This document shows, in pieces, positions 1 through 5,372 of a DNA stretch of 5,372 bases. The notes under the pieces were generated by a model, which was not told where the DNA came from, made no database searches, and saw nothing but the letters and a program-made list of their open reading frames with translations. How positions within the stretch are numbered: the stretch's first letter is position 1; each line of letters starts with the position of its first letter. Source of the stretch: JADJQU01 sp035490315 (GTDB lineage Bacteria > Planctomycetota > UBA1135 > GCA-002686595); contig DATHET010000216.1 in the NCBI GenBank assembly GCA_035490315.1, positions 1-5,372 on the forward strand, read 5' to 3'. The translations under genes and the position numbers were made by a program.

Positions 1-223
1 CGCCCTGGGCCGAGGAGCGGTTGGCCTTGTCGAAGCTCGACTTGAAGACCAGCGGCACGCCGCGCGAGCCCGCGATGTCGCGCAGCTCGCCCGCGATACG
101 GTGGATCAGCTCGGGTGATTCGAGCACGCAGGGGCCCGCGAACAGGAAGAGCTTGCCTGCTCCGAAGCTCTGCCCGCCGATCTGGACGCTCGGCCGCGGC
201 GAGGTGGTAGTGGTCGTCGTCAT
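1..223 (-). CDS. kdsA: 3-deoxy-8-phosphooctulonate synthase (KDO-8-P synthase), N-terminal part
   Basis: KdsA condenses phosphoenolpyruvate with arabinose 5-phosphate to give Kdo-8-phosphate, the cytoplasmic step leading to the Kdo sugar of the lipopolysaccharide inner core. Only the first 74 residues are present; the gene runs off the left edge (the family is usually about 270-285 residues). Visible family signatures are LFLFAGPCVLES at residues 25-36 and VFKSSFDKANRSS at 59-71, the latter being diagnostic of KdsA. Cys32 occupies the position of the metal-binding cysteine of class II enzymes such as the Aquifex one; the E. coli metal-independent type has Asn there. The start at 223 is preceded by AGGA with a 9-base spacer. 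A second ATG at 233 is out of frame. The protein opens with an odd run of six threonines (residues 2-7). It lies 62 bases downstream of the lipid kinase gene in the same direction and may share its transcript. The identification is firm; the metal dependence is inferred from the one cysteine, because the other ligands lie outside the window. Confidence 0.95.
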   Translation of the reverse strand, partial: MTTTTTTSPRPSVQIGGQSFGAGKLFLFAGPCVLESPELIHRIAGELRDIAGSRGVPLVFKSSFDKANRSSAQG

Positions 224-231
224 CGCCGGCC

Positions 232-236
232 ATCCT
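232..236 (-). promoter_or_regulatory. Shine-Dalgarno-like site of kdsA
   Basis: Read on the minus strand, this stretch gives AGGA just upstream of the kdsA ATG, with about nine bases between. It supports the start at 223. The match is short and the spacing slightly long, so it is a plausible but not strong ribosome binding site. Confidence 0.5.
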
Positions 237-285
237 ATCAGTCGCGGCGTGTAGAAAAGGCAGGGAACGCCGCTGTGGGGAGGGA

Positions 286-1200
286 TCAGTCGCGGGCGTG
301 ACGCGCGGGGCAGAAAATTCGAAATCGCGGGCCGCTGACGCTTATTTCCAGCGGAGTCTGGCCTCTGAAATCTCCGTCGACGTGGACGGCCACGGGGCTG
401 GCGGAGCGGATCATGACGTGTCGCGCCTGACGTCGCTCGACGCTGCCGCCCGGCAGGTGTCCGGTCAGGGCGCGCAGTCCGTGGCTCGCGAGGTGGCGTC
501 GCGCCGCGCGCGGGAAGAGGTACACCTCCCACAATCCGTCGCCGAGCTCGCGATCGGGAGAGAGGCGGAAGATCCCGGCGTAGTGGATCACGTTGCTGAC
601 CAGGATCCAGCCAAAGGTCCCAGGCGCGCGCACGCCGTCGATCTCGACTTCCAGGACGGGCTCGACGTAGCTCCACAAAGCCCGGAAGCCCGCGCCGACG
701 TAGGTGAGCTTGCTGATCGGTCCGCGCCGGCGCAGCTCGACCTCGCGCACGGCAGCGGCATCGAAGCCGACTCCGACGGCGAGGAAGGAGAGCTCTCCGT
801 TGACGAGCGCCGTGTCCAGCCGCGTCGTGCGGCCTTCGAGCACCGTGCGCGCCGCGATGCGCGCATCGGAGGACAGGCTCAGGTCGACGGCTAGAACGTT
901 CGCCGTGCCCAGGGGCATGATCCCGACCGGCACGTCGCGATTCTGGAGGCCGTGAAGGACCTCGTTCACGGTGCCGTCGCCGCCGACGCACAGCAGCGCG
1001 TCCGCGGCGATGCCCGCGGCGAATTTTCGCGCGTCGCCGCGCGCCGTGGTGAGCTTTAGCTCGACCCGCAGGCCGGCGCTCTCCAGCTCCGCCGTCAGCT
1101 CCTTGGCGAGCCGCTCGCCGCGCCCGGCCCCCGCGATCGGATTGGCGATCACCAGCGCGCTCTTCGGCGCGGGCGGGATGGGAGAAGCGGGCGGAACCAT
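286..1200 (-). CDS. Diacylglycerol kinase-type lipid kinase (DAGK catalytic domain, YegS/DgkB-like)
   Basis: This is a complete 304-residue protein of the family that phosphorylates diacylglycerol or related lipids (sphingosine, ceramide, phosphatidylglycerol) with ATP, at the inner face of the cytoplasmic membrane. About 300 residues is the normal length for bacterial single-domain members. After a proline-rich leader (residues 2-12) the N-terminal ATP-binding lobe begins at ALVIANPIAGAGRG (15-28). The nucleotide-binding GGDGTVNEV motif is at 73-81, followed by PLGTANVLAVDL at 95-106, where many relatives have PLGTGND. The second lobe shows VGVGFDAAAV (142-151), the DG(L)WEV motif (221-226) and a C-terminal VDGDFRGQTPLEI (274-286), corresponding to the family's DGE region. 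No signal peptide or membrane helix is seen. The start at 1200 was chosen because any longer version would overlap the divergent reductase gene. No Shine-Dalgarno sequence precedes it. It lies upstream of kdsA on the same strand. The lipid substrate cannot be told from sequence, so no gene symbol is given. Confidence 0.9.
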   Translation of the reverse strand: MVPPASPIPPAPKSALVIANPIAGAGRGERLAKELTAELESAGLRVELKLTTARGDARKFAAGIAADALLCVGGDGTVNEVLHGLQNRDVPVGIMPLGTANVLAVDLSLSSDARIAARTVLEGRTTRLDTALVNGELSFLAVGVGFDAAAVREVELRRRGPISKLTYVGAGFRALWSYVEPVLEVEIDGVRAPGTFGWILVSNVIHYAGIFRLSPDRELGDGLWEVYLFPRAARRHLASHGLRALTGHLPGGSVERRQARHVMIRSASPVAVHVDGDFRGQTPLEISVSGPRFRIFCPARHARD

Positions 1201-1267
1201 CGTGGAGCGCGGATCGTAACCAGCCCACCAGGGCGTGATCACGCGCGCGACTCTATGCTTTCCGCGC
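1201..1267. promoter_or_regulatory. Divergent promoter region between the lipid kinase and RmlD-like genes
   Basis: This 67-base gap must hold the promoters of two divergently transcribed genes unless they start further inside their neighbours. Two TAnnnT hexamers face outward: TACGAT on the minus strand (1213-1218) toward the kinase, and TATGCT on the plus strand (1254-1259) toward the reductase. They lie 12 and 8 bases from the respective start codons, which would give leaderless or nearly leaderless messages. The minus-strand hexamer has a weak -35 candidate, TGATCA, at 17-base spacing (1236-1241); the plus-strand one has no recognisable -35. The promoters are inferred from short matches only. 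Confidence 0.4.
1233..1244. repeat. 12-bp perfect palindrome GCGTGATCACGC, candidate operator
   Basis: The sequence GCGTGATCACGC reads identically on both strands and sits near the middle of the divergent intergenic region. It lies between the two outward-facing -10-like hexamers, so a dimeric regulator bound here could act on both genes. The symmetry is seen directly; the operator role is inference, and such a palindrome can arise by chance in GC-rich DNA. Confidence 0.35.
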
Positions 1268-2173
1268 ATGCGACACGCGCGGCGCCTGCTCGTGACCGGA
1301 GCGAGCGGTTTTCTCGGCGCGCAGATCGTCGCTCGAGCCGCGAGCGGGGGCTTCGAGGTGATCGCCCAGGTCCATCGCGCGCCGATGCCGGCGTGGCAGA
1401 AGCATCCTGTGGAGACCACGATCCTCGAGCTCGCGTCGGATGAAGAGCTCGAGCGCGCGCTCGAGGCCATCCAGCCCGCGATCGTGATCCACGCCGCCGC
1501 GCGCTCGCGCGTTGCGGATTGCGAGCGCGATCCGGATCTCGCGCGGCGCGTCAATGTCGATGCGACTACCGCGATCGCCCGCTGGTGCGCGGCCCACGCA
1601 GCGCGGCTGGTCCACGCTTCGACCGATCTCGTGTTCGGCGCCGTGGCCGCGCCCAGCGGCGGCTTCCGCGAGTCCGACTCGCCAGCGCCGCTTTCGACCT
1701 ACGGACGCACCAAGCTCGCCGCCGAGCACGCTGTCCTGGAGGGCGACCCGCGCGCCCTGGTCGTGCGCCTGCCGCTGCTCGTCGGTCCTTCCCAGGCCCG
1801 CGGCCTGGGCGCGAGCGACAGCGTGCTGGCCGCCGTCGATCGCGGCCTGCTGCCCGCTCTGTTCGAGGACGAATGGCGCACGCCGCTCGACGTGCGCTCG
1901 GCCGCCGAGGCCCTGATCGAGCTGGCCTCGGGCGAGCTCGCGGGAATCCTGCACGTCGCTGGCCCGGAGCGGATCTCGCGCTACGAGATCGGCCTGCGCG
2001 CGCTGCGCCAGCGCGGATTGCGCGCCGATCAGGCGCGCGAAAAGCTCCTGCGCACGACGCGCGCAAGCGCCGGATTCGCGGCCGAGCGCCCCGCCGACGT
2101 TTCCCTGAATTGCGCGCTCGCCAGGACCTCGCTCCAGACCCTGCTGGTCGGACTGGAGAGCGGTTCGATCTGA
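1268..2173 (+). CDS. RmlD-like NAD(P)-dependent sugar-nucleotide reductase (extended SDR family)
   Basis: This is a complete 301-residue extended short-chain dehydrogenase resembling dTDP-4-dehydrorhamnose reductase (RmlD/RfbD), the last enzyme of dTDP-L-rhamnose synthesis. The N-terminal Rossmann nucleotide-binding motif TGASGFLG is at residues 10-17, HAAA at 76-79 and the catalytic-region STDLVF at 118-123. The active-site YxxxK pair is Tyr145 and Lys149 in YGRTK. RTPLDVR (204-210), GILHVAGPERISRYEIG (226-242) and the C-terminal RPADVSLNCALAR (274-286) are typical of the RmlD branch. The ATG at 1268 was chosen because the Rossmann strand starts five residues later; an in-frame GTG at 1235 would add 11 unconserved residues. 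Neither start has a clear Shine-Dalgarno sequence. No rmlA, rmlB or rmlC lies nearby, so true rhamnose synthesis is not supported by context; reduction or epimerisation of another nucleotide sugar is equally possible. The family assignment is firm and the substrate is not. Confidence 0.85.
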   Translation: MRHARRLLVTGASGFLGAQIVARAASGGFEVIAQVHRAPMPAWQKHPVETTILELASDEELERALEAIQPAIVIHAAARSRVADCERDPDLARRVNVDATTAIARWCAAHAARLVHASTDLVFGAVAAPSGGFRESDSPAPLSTYGRTKLAAEHAVLEGDPRALVVRLPLLVGPSQARGLGASDSVLAAVDRGLLPALFEDEWRTPLDVRSAAEALIELASGELAGILHVAGPERISRYEIGLRALRQRGLRADQAREKLLRTTRASAGFAAERPADVSLNCALARTSLQTLLVGLESGSI

Positions 2174-2175
2174 GC

Positions 2176-2205
2176 CGTGCGCCGCAGTGGCCAGGGCGGC
2201 GCATG
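2176..2205 (+). other. GC-rich hairpin between the RmlD-like gene and valS
   Basis: An inverted repeat of eight perfect base pairs (2178-2185 with 2196-2203) begins four bases after the reductase stop codon. It extends by one G-U and one C-G pair to ten, with a 10-base loop. No U-run follows directly; the nearest T-run is TTTT at 2225-2228, some 20 bases on. It could be a weak terminator, a 3'-end stabiliser of the reductase message or an attenuator-like element for valS. The hairpin is seen in the sequence; the function is inferred. Confidence 0.4.
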
Positions 2206-2216
2206 CACCGTACTCT
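2188..2216 (+). promoter_or_regulatory. Weak candidate promoter of valS
   Basis: TGGCCA (2188-2193) matches four of six bases of the -35 consensus. TACTCT (2211-2216) fits TAnnnT at 17-base spacing. Transcription would begin near 2223, giving a leader of about 16 bases that still includes the valS ribosome binding site. The match is poor and the gene could equally be read through from the reductase gene. Confidence 0.2.
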
Positions 2217-2228
2217 GTGCGCCCTTTT

Positions 2229-2233
2229 GGGGA
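2229..2233 (+). promoter_or_regulatory. Ribosome binding site deciding the valS start
   Basis: GGGGA lies five bases before the ATG at 2239 and supports that start over an in-frame ATG at 2203. The upstream ATG has only AGGG (2193-2196) inside the hairpin region before it and would add twelve residues not expected at a ValS N-terminus. Confidence 0.6.
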
Positions 2234-2238
2234 CCACC

Positions 2239-4938
2239 ATGGAACTCGGCAAGACCTTCGATCCCAAGCTCTACGAAGCGACGCTCTACGCCGCGTGGCA
2301 ATCGAGCGGCGGATTCGCTCCGCGCGCGCCGGGTCCGGGGACCAAGGGGCCGTTCACGATCATGATCCCGCCGCCCAATGTGACGGGCGTGCTGCACATG
2401 GGCCATGCGCTGAACAACACGATCCAGGACATCGTGATCCGCCACCGGCGCATGGACGGCTACGAAGCCCTGTGGTTGCCGGGCACGGACCACGCGGGGA
2501 TCGCGACCCAGGCCGTGGTCGAGAAGAAGCTGCAGAAGGAGCAAGGCAAGAAGCGCGAAGCCCTCGGCCGCGAAGCCTTCGTCGCCGAGGTCTGGAAATG
2601 GAAGGAGGAGCACGGCACGGCGATCCTCGAGCAGCTGCGCCGCCTCGGTTCTTCCTGCGACTGGTCGCGCACGCGCTTCACCCTCGAGGAGGACATGTCG
2701 CGCGCCGTGCGCGAGGCCTTCGTGCGCCTGTGGGAAAAGGGCTTGATCTACCGCGGCGCGCGGCTCGTCAACTGGGATTGCGTCCTGGAAACGGCCGTTT
2801 CCGACGACGAGATCGAGATGGTGACGCGCAAGGACAAGCTGTATTACCTGCGCTATCCCGTCGAGGGCCACACCGGCCGCACGGTGACGGTCGCGACCAC
2901 GCGGCCGGAGACGATGGTGGGCGACACCGGCGTCGCCGTGCACCCGACCGATGCGCGCTACCACGATCTGATCGGCGGACATCTGATCCTGCCCTTGATC
3001 AGCCGCCGCATTCCGATCGTGGCCGACGACACGGTCGATCCGAAGTTCGGCACCGGCGCGGTCAAGATCACGCCCGGACACGATCCCGCGGACTACGAGC
3101 GCGGCCAGCGTTTCAATCTGCCGATCGTCAGCGTGCTCACCAAGGACGGCAAGCTCAATGAAGAAGGCGGCCCCTTCGCCGGCATGCCGCGCGAAAAAGC
3201 GCGGACGGCGATCCTCGCGGCCCTCGAGGAGCACGGCCTGGTCGAGAAGAGCGAGGACCTCGAGCACAACGTGCCGATCTCGGATCGCTCGAAGAGCGTG
3301 ATCGAGCCGATCGTGTCCGAGCAGTGGTTCGTGCGCATGCAGCCGCTCGCCGCGCCTGCGATCGAGGCGGTGGAAAGCGGCCGCCTGCGCTTCGTGCCCG
3401 AGCGCTGGACCAAGGTCTATCTCGACTGGCTGGTCAACGTGCGCGACTGGTGCATCTCGCGCCAGCTGTGGTGGGGGCATCGCATTCCGGTCTGGTACGA
3501 CGAGGACAGCGTGCCCTTCGCCTCGCGCACGGATCTCGAGCTGGGCTCGATCCACCCGATCACGAAGAAGCCGATCGTGCGCCAGGACGAGGACGTGCTC
3601 GACACCTGGGCGAGCTCCTATCTGTGGCCCTTCGCGACCCTCGGCTGGCCCAAGCCGACGGCGGACCTGGCGCGTTTCTATCCGACGCAGTTCCTGTCGA
3701 CGGCGCGCGACATCATCTACCTGTGGGTGGCGCGCATGGTGATGGCCGGCTACGAATTCGTCGATCCGAAGGACGTGCGCAAGTCCGCGGATGGAGCGGA
3801 TCCGCGCTGTCCTTTCAGCGTAGTCAACATCCACGCCACCGTGCTCGACGCCCAGGGCCGGCGCATGTCGAAATCGCTCGGCAACGGCATCGATCCGATC
3901 GAGATGATCGACAAGTACGGCGCGGACGCGGTGCGTTTCTCGCTGATCCTGCTCACCAACGAGGGCCAGGACGTCAAGCTCTCGCCGGATCGCTTCGACC
4001 AGGGATTTCGCTTCGGCAACAAGGTCTGGAACGCGAGCAAGTTCGTGCTGGCGAACCTCGACGGGGCGCCGGGGGAAGTGTCCGCCGATCCCGCGAGCTT
4101 CGAGGCCCTCGAGGATCAGTGGATCGTCGCGCGCCGCAACGCGACCCTTGCGAGCGTGAGCGCGGCGCTCGACGAGTACCGCTTCAACGACGCCGCGACC
4201 GAGCTGTACGCCTTCATCTGGAACGACTTCTGCGACTGGTACCTCGAGCTGGCGAAGGGCCGTTTCACCACCACGGGCACCGAGAGCGCGCGCACGGCTC
4301 GCGGCGTGCTCGTGTCGGTGCTCAGCGACACGCTCGCGATGCTGCATCCCTTCATGCCTTACATCACCGAGGCCTTGTGGGCAGCGCTCCACGAGAAGCT
4401 CGGGCGCACCGGGCCGATGTTGATGAACTCGCCTTGGCCCACCTCGCGCGGCGCGGCGGCGGGGCCGTGGATGGAAGCGATGGAGTCGATCCAGGCCCTG
4501 GTGCGCGCCGTGCGCAACGTGCGCGCGATGACCATGGTCGGCGAGCGCGCGCCGCTCGCGGCCCTGGTGGTCGCCAAGCGCGCCTCGGATCGCGAGCTGC
4601 TCACGCGCCACCAGAAGACCGCCACCACGATCGCTTTCCTTTCGGAGCTGCGCGTCGTGGAATCGGCCGAGCGTCCACCGGCTTCCGCCGTGGCCGTCGC
4701 CGGCGCGATCGAGGTCTTCGTGCCGCTTTCCTCCGACGTCGATCTGTCGAAGCTCAAGGACGTTCTCGAGCGCCGGCTCGCCAAGGGCAAGTCAGCCCTC
4801 GAGGCCGTGGACAAGAAACTCGCGAACGCCGCCTTCGTCGAAAAGGCGGATGCTCAGATCGTCGCCGCCGAGCGCCAGCGCCGCGAAGAAATCAGGCTCG
4901 AGAACGAGCTGATCGCGCGCAACCTCGCCGGCATGTGA
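2239..4938 (+). CDS. valS: Valyl-tRNA synthetase (class I)
   Basis: This is a complete 899-residue enzyme that charges tRNA-Val with valine in the cytoplasm and clears mischarged threonine; the length is normal for bacterial ValS. The start MELGKTFDPKLYEATLYAAW is typical. The class I signature PPPNVTGVLHMGH ends with HMGH at residues 53-56, followed by GTDHAGIATQ (82-91). The inserted CP1 editing domain spans roughly 195-345; Arg222 (in TTRPET), Lys276, Thr278, Asp282 and Asp285 match the editing-site residues known in the Thermus enzyme. The synthetic domain resumes with DWCISRQLWWGHRIPVWY (403-420) and DEDVLDTWASSYLWP (450-464). The KMSKS loop reads RMSKS (542-546). The anticodon-binding domain follows (about 625-780, with FCDWYLELAK at 664-673), and a charged C-terminal coiled coil (about 833-899) as in most bacterial ValS. 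No zinc-binding cysteine cluster is seen near 420-450. It lies 65 bases after the reductase gene and ends 3 bases from the convergent gene's stop codon. Confidence 0.98.
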   Translation: MELGKTFDPKLYEATLYAAWQSSGGFAPRAPGPGTKGPFTIMIPPPNVTGVLHMGHALNNTIQDIVIRHRRMDGYEALWLPGTDHAGIATQAVVEKKLQKEQGKKREALGREAFVAEVWKWKEEHGTAILEQLRRLGSSCDWSRTRFTLEEDMSRAVREAFVRLWEKGLIYRGARLVNWDCVLETAVSDDEIEMVTRKDKLYYLRYPVEGHTGRTVTVATTRPETMVGDTGVAVHPTDARYHDLIGGHLILPLISRRIPIVADDTVDPKFGTGAVKITPGHDPADYERGQRFNLPIVSVLTKDGKLNEEGGPFAGMPREKARTAILAALEEHGLVEKSEDLEHNVPISDRSKSVIEPIVSEQWFVRMQPLAAPAIEAVESGRLRFVPERWTKVYLDWLVNVRDWCISRQLWWGHRIPVWYDEDSVPFASRTDLELGSIHPITKKPIVRQDEDVLDTWASSYLWPFATLGWPKPTADLARFYPTQFLSTARDIIYLWVARMVMAGYEFVDPKDVRKSADGADPRCPFSVVNIHATVLDAQGRRMSKSLGNGIDPIEMIDKYGADAVRFSLILLTNEGQDVKLSPDRFDQGFRFGNKVWNASKFVLANLDGAPGEVSADPASFEALEDQWIVARRNATLASVSAALDEYRFNDAATELYAFIWNDFCDWYLELAKGRFTTTGTESARTARGVLVSVLSDTLAMLHPFMPYITEALWAALHEKLGRTGPMLMNSPWPTSRGAAAGPWMEAMESIQALVRAVRNVRAMTMVGERAPLAALVVAKRASDRELLTRHQKTATTIAFLSELRVVESAERPPASAVAVAGAIEVFVPLSSDVDLSKLKDVLERRLAKGKSALEAVDKKLANAAFVEKADAQIVAAERQRREEIRLENELIARNLAGM

Positions 4939-4941
4939 GTC

Positions 4942-5372
4942 TCAGTGGCGCCAGTCGGCCGTGACTTCGCCCTTCGCGAACACGAGCGGAATCGTGAAGC
5001 CCACAGCCTTGTTCGAGACCTTGACCATCGAGTTGACGCGCAGCTTGACGCTGGTCGCGTCGCCGCTCGGCGCATCGGCGATCTCGACCGCGGTGTGGCC
5101 GGGCACGACGAACTCGGCTTCCTCGACGTGCACGCTGCCGACGATCCGGCGGTCCTTGTCGTAGAAGACCAGGTTGCGCTTGCCCGTCTCGAACCCGGTC
5201 GGGTACACGGCCGACTCGACCGTGGACTTGGCCTTGGCGTCCTGGGCGCGCATGCCCTGCTTTTCCTTGCCGCCCGGCGCGGCGCCGGCAGCCTGGATCG
5301 ACTCATGATCCTTCAGCGGGCCCGGACCGCGCAGGGCGACGAGGTAGCTGCCCGCGGGCAGGGCCGGCGAGA
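4942..5372 (-). CDS. Hypothetical protein, C-terminal part
   Basis: The reading frame is open from the right edge to a TGA at 4942-4944 and gives the last 142 residues of a protein whose start lies outside the window. I do not recognise the family. The visible N-terminal part, LPAGSYLVALRGPGPL, resembles the strand-turn pattern of PEGA or carboxypeptidase-regulatory-like beta domains. A flexible linker rich in Ala, Gly, Lys and Gln follows (QAAGAAPGGKEKQG). After that comes a domain of alternating hydrophobic residues, probably all beta strand (NLVFYDKDRRIVGSVHVEEA, FVVPGHTAVEIA, SVKLRVNSMVKV), ending in EVTADWRH. There are no cysteines and no membrane helix. An internal ATG at 5253 would give 103 residues, but the frame continues upstream with sensible protein sequence, so the gene more likely runs off the edge. 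It faces valS tail to tail. Coding status rests on the clean open frame, its non-repetitive composition and the absence of a competing gene. Confidence 0.7.
   Translation of the reverse strand, partial: SPALPAGSYLVALRGPGPLKDHESIQAAGAAPGGKEKQGMRAQDAKAKSTVESAVYPTGFETGKRNLVFYDKDRRIVGSVHVEEAEFVVPGHTAVEIADAPSGDATSVKLRVNSMVKVSNKAVGFTIPLVFAKGEVTADWRH

Noticed and set aside
203..223. Short triplet-like repeat encoding six threonines at the KdsA N-terminus.
   Set aside because: The codons are mixed (ACG, ACC, ACT) and the run is short; it is a disordered N-terminal tail with no sign of a slippage tract.
244..273. Inverted repeat GCGGCG / CGCCGC with an 18-base loop between the kinase stop and the kdsA start, considered as a terminator.
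   Set aside because: The stem is only six pairs, the loop is large and no T-run follows, so it is not convincing as a terminator.
298..894. A 198-codon plus-strand frame opposite the lipid kinase.
   Set aside because: It is low-complexity antisense shadow sequence with no recognisable domain, and the minus-strand kinase has complete motifs.
1201..1554. N-terminal extension of the lipid kinase frame (118 extra codons upstream of 1200).
   Set aside because: It would run antisense through the 5' third of the well-supported reductase gene and has no lipid kinase homology; the kinase domain begins right after the ATG at 1200.
1519..2238. Upstream extension of the valS frame (240 extra codons).
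   Set aside because: The extension is a shadow of the reductase gene. The ValS N-terminus and a good ribosome binding site are at 2239.
2029..4611. An 860-codon open frame on the minus strand, antisense to valS.
   Set aside because: It lies entirely against valS and the reductase 3' end. Its product is rich in Arg, His, Asp and Ala with no motifs, as expected when the opposite strand has G/C at nearly every third position.
3324..4964. A 546-codon plus-strand open frame overlapping valS in another frame.
   Set aside because: The product is an Arg/Ala/Gly/Pro-rich shadow of valS with no family motifs.
5274..5288. Inverted repeat CCGGCGC-G-GCGCCGG in the right-edge gene.
   Set aside because: It lies in codons for a Gly/Ala/Pro linker and has a one-base centre; GC-rich codon choice explains it.

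Overview
This is an ordinary, gene-dense stretch of a GC-rich bacterial chromosome. It holds three complete genes, two genes cut by the window edges, and short intergenic gaps (3 to 67 bases). I see no mobile element, CRISPR array, RNA gene, phage gene or defence system, and no evidence of a new biological system. The kdsA fragment (Kdo synthesis for lipopolysaccharide) indicates a Gram-negative bacterium with an outer membrane. Very strong G/C use at third codon positions explains the many long open frames on the wrong strand or in the wrong frame. The phylum cannot be fixed from the sequence. The ValS catalytic loop (RMSKSLGNG) and a right-edge protein of no recognised family suggest a lineage outside the well-studied enterics, for example Planctomycetota or Myxococcota, but that is a guess.

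Layout, left to right. (1) Bases 1-223, minus strand: N-terminal 74 residues of a class II (metal-type) Kdo-8-phosphate synthase, KdsA. (2) Bases 286-1200, minus strand: a complete 304-residue lipid kinase of the diacylglycerol kinase catalytic-domain family. It lies upstream of kdsA in the same direction with a 62-base gap, so the two could be cotranscribed. (3) Bases 1201-1267: a 67-base divergent intergenic region with a near-central 12-bp palindrome flanked by outward-facing -10-like hexamers. Neither flanking start codon has a clear Shine-Dalgarno sequence. (4) Bases 1268-2173, plus strand: a complete 301-residue extended short-chain dehydrogenase of the RmlD (dTDP-4-dehydrorhamnose reductase) type. 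(5) Bases 2174-2238: a 65-base gap with a strong GC hairpin and the valS ribosome binding site. (6) Bases 2239-4938, plus strand: a complete 899-residue valyl-tRNA synthetase with synthetic, editing, anticodon-binding and C-terminal coiled-coil regions. (7) Bases 4942-5372, minus strand: the C-terminal 142 residues of an unrecognised protein, convergent with valS and separated from it by 3 bases.

Functionally, the left half (kdsA, lipid kinase, possibly the RmlD-like reductase) could relate to envelope lipid and surface-sugar metabolism, while valS is translation housekeeping. There is no dedicated gene cluster for a single pathway. The points most worth a second look are the divergent promoter region with its palindrome and probable leaderless starts, the hairpin before valS, the arginine variant of the KMSKS loop, and the unidentified right-edge protein.
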